From Candidatus Onthovicinus excrementipullorum (GTDB lineage: Bacteria > Bacillota > Clostridia > Oscillospirales > Acutalibacteraceae), in assembly GCA_018712345.1 (NCBI GenBank), contig DVHG01000002.1, forward strand, positions 30,464 through 94,463: a stretch of 64,000 nucleotides of DNA, in the 5' to 3' direction. This document shows positions 9,733-19,428 of this stretch, piece by piece (position 1 is the first letter of the stretch; every line of letters starts with the position of its first letter). Both the position numbers and the translations under genes were made by a program. Under the pieces are notes generated by a model. That model was given only the letters and a program-made list of their open reading frames with translations, ran no database searches and was not told where the DNA came from.

Positions 9733-10109
9733 TACTTTTTCATACCGCCCGTCAGCTTGACGCGCAAATCCTGATTCTCGCGGTTGAGGCGCTCAACCTC
9801 CTTGCGGGCGACCTCTGTCTCCAGCTTGGCGCGGTTATAGTCCTCCACATAGCCGCGGATCTGGCTGCGGAGGTTGTCCGCGCTTTCCTCTGACTTTTTG
9901 TACGAGTCGGCGTATTCCAGCGCGGCGAGCACGGCCGCCTGCGTTACGGAAAGATAGGAGTTCTCTTTGAGCGCGCGGCGGATCTTTTCGTCCAGATCGG
10001 CGCCCAGCTCCTGTGTATATTCCGGTGAATCGTCGGTTACGATACTGTAATCCACGCCGGCGATATTCAGCTTGACTCTGTTTTTCTCCATTTTATCCAC
10101 ACCTCGCAC
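9732..10109 (-). CDS. zapA: Cell division protein ZapA
   Basis: EKNRVKLNIAGVDYSIVTDDSPEYTQELGADLDEKIRRAL...SVTQAAVLAALEYADSY. Confidence 0.88.
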   Translation of the reverse strand: MRGVDKMEKNRVKLNIAGVDYSIVTDDSPEYTQELGADLDEKIRRALKENSYLSVTQAAVLAALEYADSYKKSEESADNLRSQIRGYVEDYNRAKLETEVARKEVERLNRENQDLRVKLTGGMKK

Positions 10110-10291
10110 AATTATCCATTGTATTTATTATACTATAACAGGGCGATAAAGAAAAGAGGATTTTCACAGAAAAACAGCCCTAAATTGCCTGCGGACAGCA
10201 TAATGGGGTGGACATTTGTCAAAAATTGTTATAAACTTAAAAGGAAACCCTCGGGCCGCAGCGGCCTGATCTGAAACAAGGAGGCGCATGG

Positions 10292-12715
10292 TTGATGGAG
10301 ACGAAAGCGATCACATCAAAACAGGCGGATGAATACATCGTCAATAAACTTTCCCACTATTTTGGGGTATCTCCCATAGAGGCGACGAATGAGCAGTTTT
10401 ATCAGGCTACGGCCATGATGCTGCGTGACATCCTCCAGCAAAAGCGTAAGAATTTTGAGGCCGAGGCAGCCAAGACCCCGAGCTGTAAAAAAGTCTATTA
10501 CCTGTGCATGGAGTTCCTCATGGGCCGGTCCCTGAAGAACAACCTTTATAATCTTGGCTGTACACAGGCAGTGGAGGCTGCCCTCGCCAAGCATGGCATT
10601 AAGCTTGAAACGCTCTATGAGTGCGAACCGGACGCGGGCCTCGGTAACGGTGGGCTGGGCCGTCTGGCCGCCTGCTATCTGGACGCCCTCGCGCACGGCG
10701 GCTATCAGGCCACCGGCTACAGTATCCTGTACGAGTACGGATTTTTCCGCCAGAAGCTCGTTGACGGCTGGCAGACGGAGCTGCCCGATTTCTGGCTGCC
10801 GGGCGGTGAGGTCTGGCTCGTTCCGCATGAGGAGAAGAGTGTTGAAGTCCATTTTGAGGGCTATATCGATGAGTCGTGGGATGGGACCTATCACCACGTG
10901 GAGCACAAGGGGTATACGCCCATCACGGCTGTGCCGTATGACATGTATGTCTCTGGTAAGGGCGGTAAGGGCGTGAGCGTCCTGCGTCTGTGGAAGGCCA
11001 GCTCTCCGGGGCTGGATATGAACCTCTTCAATCAGGGCGACTACATGCGCGCCATGGAGCGCAATGCCATGGCGGAGGTTATCAGCAAGGTGCTCTATCC
11101 GGATGACAACCACCCGGAGGGCAAGAGCCTGCGCCTGCGCCAGCAGTACTTCCTGGTGTCCGCCTCCATGCAGGATATTGTCCACCGCCACCTGCACCAC
11201 AATCCGACCATGGATAACTTCTCCGATAAAACGGCCATCCATATCAATGACACGCATCCCACGCTGGCTATTCCGGAGCTGATGCGCATCCTGCTTGACG
11301 ACTGCGGATACGGCTGGGATGACGCATGGCGCATTGTCACCAATACCGTGGCGTACACCAACCACACGGTCATGCGCGAGGCGCTTGAGTGCTGGCCGGA
11401 GGACCTGTTCAAGCGTCTGCTGCCGCGTGTGTATCAAATCACGCGGGAGATCGACAACCGCCTGCGCTCCTTTGTCTGGGGGGCCACGCATGATGCCGGC
11501 GTTGTGGAAAACACGGCCGTCATCTCCGGGGGCGTCATCCGCATGGCGAACCTCTGTGTGGCGGCCAGCCACCATGTCAACGGTGTGTCTGCTCTGCACA
11601 GCGAAATCCTCAAAAAGACCGTGTTCAGCGATTTCTACCGCCTCACGCCCATGAAATTTACCAATGTCACCAACGGCATCGCCTCGCGCCGCTGGCTCTG
11701 CCAGGCCAATCCGCGCCTGACCGCGCTGGTCACGGAGCTGATCGGGGACAAATTTGTGGACGATCTGGATGAGCTGAAAAATCTGAAGAAATTTGCGGAT
11801 GACAAGTCCGTGCTCGACCGCATTGGTGAGGTCAAGCTCCAGAATAAGGAGGATCTGGCGGCGCTGATCTATAAAAATACAAAAATTCAGGTGGAGCCCA
11901 CCTCCATCTTTGACGTACAGATCAAGCGCCTGCACGAGTACAAGCGGCAGAATATGAACGCCCTGCGCATCCTCATGCGGTACCGCGCCATTAAGGCCAA
12001 TCCGAACGCAGGCTGGATCCCGCACACCTATATCTTCGGAGCCAAGGCGGCCTCCGGCTACTTTATGGCCAAGAAGATTATCTCCTTTATCTGTGCGATT
12101 GCGGACCTCGTCAACAGTGATCCGGAGGTCAGCAAGTATATGAAGGTGGTCTACATGGAGGACTACAACGTCACCATGGCGGAGCACCTGATGCCCGCCG
12201 CGGACGTCAGCGAGCAGATCTCCCTCGCCGGGACGGAGGCCAGCGGCACCAGCAACATGAAACTGATGCTCAACGGTGCGATCACCCTCGGTACGCTTGA
12301 CGGTGCAAATATCGAGATCAAGGAGATGGTCGGGGATGAGAATATCTTCATCTTCGGCATGACGACGCCGGAGGTCGATCAGCTCAAGCGCAACGGCTAC
12401 AATCCGCACCAGTATTACCTCAACAACCTCGCCGTGCACGATACGATTGACGCCGTCAACCGCGGGCTGCTGGGTAAGGATTTCCACGAGGTCATTCAGG
12501 GCCTGTCCATCACGGACCCCTACATGGTCATGGCTGATCTGGACAATTACTGCCAGGCGCACAAGCGCATTGAGCAGGCGTGGCAGGACCGAGACCGTTG
12601 GAACAGGATGTCCCTGATGAATACGGCCTGCGCCGGTCCGTTCTCCGCCGACCGCGCGGTGGAGGAGTACGCGCGCAACATCTGGCACACCAAGCCGGCC
12701 AAAGTCGGCAAATAA
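10292..12715 (+). CDS. glgP: Glycogen/maltodextrin phosphorylase
   Basis: KKVYYLCMEFLMGRSLKNNLYNLG...ECEPDAGLGNGGLGRLAACYLDALA...EASGTSNMKLMLNGAITLGTLDGANIEI. Confidence 0.97.
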   Translation: MMETKAITSKQADEYIVNKLSHYFGVSPIEATNEQFYQATAMMLRDILQQKRKNFEAEAAKTPSCKKVYYLCMEFLMGRSLKNNLYNLGCTQAVEAALAKHGIKLETLYECEPDAGLGNGGLGRLAACYLDALAHGGYQATGYSILYEYGFFRQKLVDGWQTELPDFWLPGGEVWLVPHEEKSVEVHFEGYIDESWDGTYHHVEHKGYTPITAVPYDMYVSGKGGKGVSVLRLWKASSPGLDMNLFNQGDYMRAMERNAMAEVISKVLYPDDNHPEGKSLRLRQQYFLVSASMQDIVHRHLHHNPTMDNFSDKTAIHINDTHPTLAIPELMRILLDDCGYGWDDAWRIVTNTVAYTNHTVMREALECWPEDLFKRLLPRVYQITREIDNRLRSFVWGATHDAGVVENTAVISGGVIRMANLCVAASHHVNGVSALHSEILKKTVFSDFYRLTPMKFTNVTNGIASRRWLCQANPRLTALVTELIGDKFVDDLDELKNLKKFADDKSVLDRIGEVKLQNKEDLAALIYKNTKIQVEPTSIFDVQIKRLHEYKRQNMNALRILMRYRAIKANPNAGWIPHTYIFGAKAASGYFMAKKIISFICAIADLVNSDPEVSKYMKVVYMEDYNVTMAEHLMPAADVSEQISLAGTEASGTSNMKLMLNGAITLGTLDGANIEIKEMVGDENIFIFGMTTPEVDQLKRNGYNPHQYYLNNLAVHDTIDAVNRGLLGKDFHEVIQGLSITDPYMVMADLDNYCQAHKRIEQAWQDRDRWNRMSLMNTACAGPFSADRAVEEYARNIWHTKPAKVGK

Positions 12716-12813
12716 GTCGCTGTCATCAGCGCCGGATACGTCCCGAAGCCGGTTTACCCTGTGCTCCGGGGCGTTTCATCATAGTCATTACTTTTGCGAA
12801 GGGAGGGCCGGCG

Positions 12814-14676
12814 ATGCCCGACTGCGTCTATAACGCCCGCGATCTGCGGTATAAAAGCAAATTCGGCGCCGTCTCCGCTGGGGAGGAGCTGCACTTTTCC
12901 ATTGCGCTGGAGCGGCAGATCCATTGCTCCGCGGCCTTCCTCGTCATCCGGGAGGATTCCCGGCCGGAGGAACAGTATATCCCCATGTATTGGAGCGGGA
13001 TGAACGGTCCGGACGGCGAGTGGTGGAGTATCAGCTACGCCGCGCCCGTACCGGGCCTCTACTGGTACCGCTTTGAGTATGATACCCCGTGGGGACGTGG
13101 CCGCATCCTGTGCGGGGAGCGGGAGACCGGGACTGCGGACGGGAACGTGATGTTCCAGCTCACGGCTTTTGACCCACACTTTCGCACGCCGGACTTTTTA
13201 AAGGGCGGCGTGATGTACCAGATCTTTCCGGACCGGTTCAACTGCTCCGGCGCGCCCAAGCAGAATGTGCCGGAGGATCGCATCCTGCGCACAGACCGTG
13301 AAAATCTGCCGGAGTTCCGCCCAGACGCACAGGGCATTGTGCGCAACAATGACTACTTCGGCGGGGATTTGAAGGGCATCGAGGAAAAGCTTGACTACTT
13401 AAAATCCCTCGGCGTGACCTGCCTGTATTTAAATCCCATCTTTGAGGCTCACTCCAACCACCGGTACAACACGGCGGACTATACAAAAATTGACCCGCTC
13501 CTCGGAACGCAGGCGGATTTTGAATCCCTCTGCCAGGCGGCGCACGCGCGCGGGATTTCCATCCTGCTCGACGGCGTGTTCAGCCACACCGGGTCGGACA
13601 GCGTCTACTTTAACCGTGAAGGGCGGTATGGTGCGGGCGGCGCCTATCGCGATGCAAATTCCCCCTACCGCAAGTGGTATGATTTTAAATCCTGGCCCAA
13701 TGATTACGCCAGCTGGTGGGGGATCGACACCCTGCCGCAGGTGATCGAGGAGCAGCCGGATTATCTAAACTACATCACCGGACCCGGTGGCGTGCTGGAA
13801 CAATGGATGCGCGCCGGGGCGGACGGCTGGCGCCTGGACGTGGCCGACGAACTGCCCGACGGCTTCCTGGATGCCCTGCGGGAGCGGGTCAAAGCCGTCA
13901 ACCCGGACGCCGTCATCATCGGGGAGGTCTGGGAGGACGCCTCCAACAAGTGCAGCTACGGGCAGCGGCGGCGCTACCTGCTGGGAAAACAGCTCGACAG
14001 TGTGATGAATTACCCGTTCCAGAACGCAGTGCTCGACTATATTGCCACCGGCAACGCGGACGGCTTCTGTGACCGGATCCTGACGGTGCTCTCCCACTAT
14101 CCCAAGCAGGTGGTGGATGTACTGATGAACTCCATCGGCACGCACGATACGGCGCGCGCCATCACCGCCCTTGCCGGGGAACCCTGCGGCGGCCGGGGCC
14201 GCGACTGGCAGAGCGAACACTGCCTCCTACCGCCGGAGCGCCGGGCCTACGGCGTCACCCTGATGAAACTCGCGGCCGTTTTACAGTTCACCCTGCCCGG
14301 CGTGCCGTGCATCTACTATGGCGATGAGATCGGTATGGAGGGGTACGGCGACCCGTTCAACCGCAGGTTTTACGACTGGGCGCACGCGGATGAGGAGCTG
14401 CGCGGCTGGTACCGCGCCCTCGGCAAACTCCGCCGCGAGTATCCCGTGCTCAGGGACGGCGCGTTCGTCGAGCTCTCCTCCGGCATGGGCTGCGTAGCCT
14501 ACGTACGGGAGAAAGGGGACCAAAAGCTCGTCGTGATCGTCAACCGGAATGACAGCCCCATGGATTTCTACTTCCATCCGCAGTATTATGGCTTGCAGAA
14601 GATTATCGGCCATACGCCGGAACTCGACCGCGTGCATCTGGACCCGCTGTCCTGTGCAGTGCTGGCTTCTCCATGA
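12814..14676 (+). CDS. GH13 alpha-amylase family (neopullulanase/alpha-glycosidase-like)
   Basis: GGVMYQIFPDRFN...YLNPIFEAHSNHRYNTADY...DGWRLDVADELP...IIGEVWEDA...NSIGTHDTAR; ATG 12814 after GGGAGGG. Confidence 0.93.
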   Translation: MPDCVYNARDLRYKSKFGAVSAGEELHFSIALERQIHCSAAFLVIREDSRPEEQYIPMYWSGMNGPDGEWWSISYAAPVPGLYWYRFEYDTPWGRGRILCGERETGTADGNVMFQLTAFDPHFRTPDFLKGGVMYQIFPDRFNCSGAPKQNVPEDRILRTDRENLPEFRPDAQGIVRNNDYFGGDLKGIEEKLDYLKSLGVTCLYLNPIFEAHSNHRYNTADYTKIDPLLGTQADFESLCQAAHARGISILLDGVFSHTGSDSVYFNREGRYGAGGAYRDANSPYRKWYDFKSWPNDYASWWGIDTLPQVIEEQPDYLNYITGPGGVLEQWMRAGADGWRLDVADELPDGFLDALRERVKAVNPDAVIIGEVWEDASNKCSYGQRRRYLLGKQLDSVMNYPFQNAVLDYIATGNADGFCDRILTVLSHYPKQVVDVLMNSIGTHDTARAITALAGEPCGGRGRDWQSEHCLLPPERRAYGVTLMKLAAVLQFTLPGVPCIYYGDEIGMEGYGDPFNRRFYDWAHADEELRGWYRALGKLRREYPVLRDGAFVELSSGMGCVAYVREKGDQKLVVIVNRNDSPMDFYFHPQYYGLQKIIGHTPELDRVHLDPLSCAVLASP

Positions 14677-14699
14677 CCGTTTAACAAAGGAGAAAAAAC

Positions 14700-15485
14700 A
14701 TGAATCCTTTTCCGCTCCTTCAGCAGATTCTCCTACACTATCAAAAAATACTGGGCAGACACCTCACAGGGTTTTACGTCCATGGTTCCATTGCCTTCGG
14801 CTGTTTTCGCTGGAATCAAAGTGATATCGATTTTATCGTCACTGTCGATCAGGTGCCCACTCTGGCCGAGAAGGAGGCACTGATCCGGTGTCTGCTGGAC
14901 TGCGAAGAGCAGTGCCCGCCCAAGGGGGTGGAGATGAGCGTAGTGCTGGATCAGTACTGCCGCAACTTTATGTATCCCACGCCGTTTGAATTGCACTATT
15001 CCATCACACACCGGGAACGATGTCAGGCGGATTTCACATCTTATTGCCGGACTATGCACGGCACAGACCCCGATCTGGCGGCACATTTTGCCGTGATCCG
15101 CAAAGCGGGGATTATACTGTATGGGACACCCATCGCAGAGATGTTCGGTCCCGTCCCTCGTGAGGACTATCTGGACAGCATCCTGCGCGATGTTCAGGAT
15201 GCGGAAGCGGAGATCGAAAGGGCTCCTGTCTATCTCACCCTGAACCTTTGTCGTGTGCTGGCTTACATGCGTAAGGGAAAAATTTTCTCTAAGGAGCAGG
15301 GTGGTGAATGGGGACTCAAAAACCTGCCGGCCGAATATATACCTATGATCCGGTCTGCACTGGACGCCTATTCGGGAAAGAAAACCTTTTGTGGTGAGCC
15401 CCGCTCTCTGCACCGTTTTGCCTGCGATATGCTCCGCGAAATCCGGGCGGAATCCCCCGAAAAAGCGGAGTGGGCCGGGAAATAA
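14700..15485 (+). CDS. AadA/ANT-like nucleotidyltransferase (aminoglycoside adenylyltransferase-type fold)
   Basis: GFYVHGSIAFGCFRWNQSDIDFIVTV (GS-x10-DxD nucleotidyltransferase motif) plus C-terminal helical domain (LNLCRVLAYMRKGKIFSKEQGGEWGLKNLP). Confidence 0.8.
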   Translation: MNPFPLLQQILLHYQKILGRHLTGFYVHGSIAFGCFRWNQSDIDFIVTVDQVPTLAEKEALIRCLLDCEEQCPPKGVEMSVVLDQYCRNFMYPTPFELHYSITHRERCQADFTSYCRTMHGTDPDLAAHFAVIRKAGIILYGTPIAEMFGPVPREDYLDSILRDVQDAEAEIERAPVYLTLNLCRVLAYMRKGKIFSKEQGGEWGLKNLPAEYIPMIRSALDAYSGKKTFCGEPRSLHRFACDMLREIRAESPEKAEWAGK

Positions 15486-15539
15486 TTAGGTGGGGTGTTC
15501 ATTCGTTTTAGTCCAATGGATTACGGATATTGGTTTGTA

Positions 15540-15820
15540 CAATCTCTCTGGCTCCTCTGTGTAAGGGGGCCCTGACAGGGAAAACATCCGCGAAAGCGGA
15601 CAAAAGGCGCACCGCCTGTGGAGCAGAAGCTGAATGACCGTTAGGTCGGTTACAGGTTACAGGGAAAAGGTCTGTAAAAGCAATTGGTTTTCAGCCGACA
15701 ACCCTTCAGTCGCGCATCCGCGCGCCAGTCTCCCTTGCACAGGGAGGCCTTGTGTAGGCACAGGGCGGCGGTCTGTATACACCCGTAGGGGGAGGGAACG
15801 CTGCCTTCAGCGTTCCATTG
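15540..15820. repeat. Intergenic repeat-like/MITE-like mosaic with several small hairpins
   Basis: Degenerate inverted pair ggctcctctgtgtaagggggccctg (15550-) versus reverse complement of cccttgcacagggaggcc (15731-); hairpins TCCGC-GAAA-GCGGA (15587-15600) and GGAACGCTG-CCTT-CAGCGTTCC (15795-15816); no coding support. Confidence 0.45.
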
Positions 15821-15858
15821 ATCAGAGCCCTATCAAAAACTGGGGAGGCATATCGGCT

Positions 15859-16341
15859 ATGGACTGCACTTTTCGAACGCCGGAGGGGCGCTTTAATTAC
15901 CGGGCGACCGCCGTGATTATCAGCAGAGGGAACCTGCTCGTTATGCGGGACGAGTTTTGCACGCACTATTATCTGCCCGGGGGGCGGATCCGTCTGCACG
16001 AGACGGCCCGGGATGCAGTTCGCCGTGAACTCTGGGAGGAGCTGAACATAGAGGCGTCTGTAGTCCGTCCGCTGTGGCTGAATGAGAACTTTTTTACACT
16101 GGATCCATCCGGAGAGCGTGTACACGAGATGGGAATCTATTTTTTGACCGATGTCTCCGAATGCGCCCTGCCCGGCCCGGAGAATTTACCCTTTTCCATG
16201 GATGAGGATGGAAGAAGCAACACCTTTTTCTGGCTCCCATTTGGAGAACTGAAAAGTGTGGAGCTGTATCCGCTTTTTATCAGGGAGCGGATTTTCACCC
16301 TGCCGGAGCAACTGGAAATGATCACCGAAATCGAGCCTTAA
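15859..16341 (+). CDS. NUDIX hydrolase
   Basis: LPGGRIRLHETARDAVRRELWEELNIE (Nudix box Gx5Ex7REUxEE); start ATG 15859. Confidence 0.92.
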   Translation: MDCTFRTPEGRFNYRATAVIISRGNLLVMRDEFCTHYYLPGGRIRLHETARDAVRRELWEELNIEASVVRPLWLNENFFTLDPSGERVHEMGIYFLTDVSECALPGPENLPFSMDEDGRSNTFFWLPFGELKSVELYPLFIRERIFTLPEQLEMITEIEP

Positions 16342-16360
16342 CGGAACAGGAGAATATGCT

Positions 16361-17029
16361 ATGACGCCTTCCTTGAAAAAGATCGAAAAACGCACGCAGT
16401 ACGATCTGGTCAAGCGGACCAAGAGGGAAAATTTCCGCCTGCTCAACCAGCGGTACGCACGGTGTGGCCAGACGGTCCTGCTCGGCGACTCCATCACGGA
16501 GATTTTCAACTGGTACGAGCTGTTCGAGAGCTTTATCCGCGAGACGGGGCAGGCCGTCTACAACCGCGGCATCAGCGGCGATACGAGCGACCGCCTTTTG
16601 GAACGGCTGGAAATCAACGCTCTGAATATCGCCCCGCGCAATCTGGTGCTTCTGATCGGCACAAATGATCTGGGCGTTGGGGCTCCTATCTCTTTTACCG
16701 TGGGAAATGTGGAAAAAATTTTGCGGCGGTCACGGGAATCACTGCCAAAGCTGAACATCGTCCTGCAGGCCGTCTATCCGGTCAACAAACACCTCAGCCG
16801 TGACGCCCGATACATGGTTGGCCGGCGGGAAAACGCGGTCATCGCCCGGATCAACGCGGAGCTGCGGCCGCTGGCGGCACAGTTTAATGCGCATTGGCTC
16901 AATCTGACGGGTCCGCTCTCCGACGCTCAGGGAAACCTGTCCGGAGAATATTGCTACGACGGGCTGCATCTGAACGCACGCGGTTTTGAGATTGCTGCGC
17001 AGGGGATTATTCCCCTGTTAGATCGGTGA
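16361..17029 (+). CDS. SGNH/GDSL-type hydrolase
   Basis: TVLLGDSITEIFNW...YNRGISGDTSDRLLERL...LLIGTNDLG...YDGLHLNARGFEIAA (blocks I, II, III, V). Confidence 0.93.
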   Translation: MTPSLKKIEKRTQYDLVKRTKRENFRLLNQRYARCGQTVLLGDSITEIFNWYELFESFIRETGQAVYNRGISGDTSDRLLERLEINALNIAPRNLVLLIGTNDLGVGAPISFTVGNVEKILRRSRESLPKLNIVLQAVYPVNKHLSRDARYMVGRRENAVIARINAELRPLAAQFNAHWLNLTGPLSDAQGNLSGEYCYDGLHLNARGFEIAAQGIIPLLDR

Positions 17030-17076
17030 GTGCCCTTTAGAATAATAAAAACTGATTGAAAGATTGAGGAATCCTT

Positions 17077-19251
17077 ATGAACCAGTTGGGAGAAAAATCT
17101 ATCGTTGCTGCGCTTCAACAGGAGCTGTCCATTCAAAAATGGCAGGTTGAGGCGGTCATCAAACTCATTGACGAGGGGAACACCATCCCGTTCATCGCGC
17201 GCTACCGTAAGGAGGCCACCGGTAACCTGAACGACGAGACGCTCCGCGCCTTTGACGAGCGGCTCCGGTACCTGAACAATCTCTGGGACCGCAAGGAGAG
17301 CGTCCTCGGCTCCATTGACGAGCAGGGGAAACTGACGGACGAGCTGCGGGCGCAGATTCTGGCCGCCGCCACACTGGTGGAGCTGGAGGATTTATACCGC
17401 CCGTATAAGCAGAAACGGCGCACCCGCGCCTCTATCGCCCGGGAGCGTGGTTTGGAGCCGCTCGCGGAGCTGATCCTGCTCCAGCAGACGCAGCGCCCGC
17501 TCATCCAGGAGGCGGAGGCGTTTGTCGACCCGGAAAAGGATGTCCCCGATGCGCAGGCGGCCATTGCCGGTGCACAGGATATCATCGCGGAACAGATTTC
17601 CGACAATGCCGACTACCGCAAGTGGATCCGCAACCGGACGGCGTCCGCCGGAATCCTGACCACGACGGCGAAGGACGCGGAGACTTCCAGTCCCTATGAA
17701 ATGTACTATGACTTTTCCGAGCCGCTCAAAAGGATGGCAGGCCACCGCGTGCTGGCCGTCAACCGCGGCGAAAAGGAAAAAATTCTCTCCGTCAAGATTG
17801 ACGCGCCGGAGAATGAGATTTTAACTTATCTCAAAAAGCGCTTGATCCGGCACGATAATCCGAATACCACGCCCGCCATTGAGGCGGCGCTCGCGGACGC
17901 CTATAAGCGTCTCATCGCCCCGTCTATCGAGAATGAGCTGCGCGGGGAGCTGACCGACCGTGCGGAGGAGGGGGCTATCCGCGTGTTTGCGGAGAATTTA
18001 AAACAGCTCCTCATGCAGCCGCCCATCAGCGGCAGAGTCGTCCTCGGGTGGGACCCGGCATTCCGCACCGGGTGCAAGCTGGCGGTCGTCGACTCGCTGG
18101 GCAAGGTGCTCCATACGGTCGTCATCTATCCCACAGCCCCTCAGAATAAGGTTCAGGAATCCATCCGCACGTTAAAACAGCTGATCTCAAAATACAAGAT
18201 CGACCTGATCTCCCTCGGCAACGGCACGGCGTCCCGCGAGTCGGAGCGCGTGATCGTGGAGCTTTTACGGGAGACAGACCGCCCTGTGCAGTACGTCGTT
18301 GTCAATGAGGCGGGGGCGAGCGTCTACTCCGCCAGTAAACTGGCCACGGAGGAGTTCCCCACCTTTGACGTGGGACAGCGCTCGGCTGTCTCCATCGCGC
18401 GGCGGCTTCAGGACCCGATGGCGGAGCTCGTCAAAATCGATCCCAAGTCCATCGGCGTGGGCCAGTATCAGCACGACATGAACCAGACGCGGCTGACGGA
18501 GACGCTCACCGGCGTGGTGGAGGACTGCGTTAACCGCGTGGGGGTGGATCTGAACACCGCGTCTGTATCCCTGCTCTCCTATGTCTCCGGAATCAGCAAG
18601 CCGGTCGCCAAAAATATTGTGACCTACCGCGAGGAGCACGGACGGTTTCAGACACGGCGGGAACTGCTCAAGGTGCCCAAGCTCGGGCCCAAGGCGTTTG
18701 AACAATGCGCCGGATTTTTGCGTATTCGGGAGGGGAAAAATCCGCTTGATTCCACCGGCGTCCACCCGGAGAGCTACGGTGCCGCTGAGCAGCTGCTCCA
18801 AAAGACCGGGCACACCGCTGCCGATTTAAAGCACGGAGGCATCCCGGGCCTGACCGTCAATGGGCCGGAGCTGAGTGCGCTTTCATCGGAGCTGGGCGTG
18901 GGTGAGATCACACTGCGGGATATCATTGCTGAGCTGAATAAGCCGGGCCGCGACCCGCGCGCGGATATGCCCAAGCCCATCCTGCGCAGCGATGTGCTGG
19001 AGCTGAAGGATCTGAAGCCCGGCATGGTGCTCAAGGGTACTGTGCGCAATGTGATTGACTTTGGCGCGTTTGTGGATATCGGCGTGCATCAGGACGGCCT
19101 GGTGCACATCTCTCAGCTGGCGGATCGGTATGTCAGGCATCCGCTTGATGTCGTGAAGATCGGCGATATTGTGGACGTCAAGGTGCTGGATGTGGATCCC
19201 GTTAAAAAGAAGATCTCCCTCACCATGCGCGGGATCAAGGCCGGGAAATAG
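17077..19251 (+). CDS. tex: Tex family RNA-binding transcription accessory protein (C-terminal S1 domain)
   Basis: IPFIARYRKEATGNLNDETLR...GWDPAFRTGCKLAVVD...C-terminal GMVLKGTVRNVIDFGAFVDIGVHQDGLVHISQL. Confidence 0.97.
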   Translation: MNQLGEKSIVAALQQELSIQKWQVEAVIKLIDEGNTIPFIARYRKEATGNLNDETLRAFDERLRYLNNLWDRKESVLGSIDEQGKLTDELRAQILAAATLVELEDLYRPYKQKRRTRASIARERGLEPLAELILLQQTQRPLIQEAEAFVDPEKDVPDAQAAIAGAQDIIAEQISDNADYRKWIRNRTASAGILTTTAKDAETSSPYEMYYDFSEPLKRMAGHRVLAVNRGEKEKILSVKIDAPENEILTYLKKRLIRHDNPNTTPAIEAALADAYKRLIAPSIENELRGELTDRAEEGAIRVFAENLKQLLMQPPISGRVVLGWDPAFRTGCKLAVVDSLGKVLHTVVIYPTAPQNKVQESIRTLKQLISKYKIDLISLGNGTASRESERVIVELLRETDRPVQYVVVNEAGASVYSASKLATEEFPTFDVGQRSAVSIARRLQDPMAELVKIDPKSIGVGQYQHDMNQTRLTETLTGVVEDCVNRVGVDLNTASVSLLSYVSGISKPVAKNIVTYREEHGRFQTRRELLKVPKLGPKAFEQCAGFLRIREGKNPLDSTGVHPESYGAAEQLLQKTGHTAADLKHGGIPGLTVNGPELSALSSELGVGEITLRDIIAELNKPGRDPRADMPKPILRSDVLELKDLKPGMVLKGTVRNVIDFGAFVDIGVHQDGLVHISQLADRYVRHPLDVVKIGDIVDVKVLDVDPVKKKISLTMRGIKAGK

Positions 19252-19337
19252 AGGGTTCCCTCCTGAAAAATGCAGGGGAAAAGGGCTGGTTGGATACACT
19301 TCATAAAAAATATATACAATTTTTTTTATTTTTGTGC

Positions 19338-19366
19338 TTGACAAAGCGTAAAAAGGTCGATATAAT
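19338..19366 (+). promoter_or_regulatory. Consensus sigma-A-type promoter upstream of the LacI regulator: TTGACA-17 nt-TATAAT
   Basis: TTGACA 19338-19343, TATAAT 19361-19366, spacer exactly 17 nt. Confidence 0.9.
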
Positions 19367-19377
19367 GGAGTCACAGG

Positions 19378-19397
19378 TTGAGTAATCGTTTACTCAA
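19378..19397. promoter_or_regulatory. LacI-family operator, TTGAGTAATCGTTTACTCAA
   Basis: 20-bp near-palindrome immediately after the promoter; one base different from the operator at 20641. Confidence 0.88.
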
Positions 19398-19428
19398 TAA
19401 AAGGCGGAAAAAGTCGGAGGAAAGTTTA

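Noticed and set aside
10316-12688. 790-aa minus-strand ORF opposite glgP
   Set aside because: Antisense shadow ORF; plus strand encodes full-length glycogen phosphorylase.
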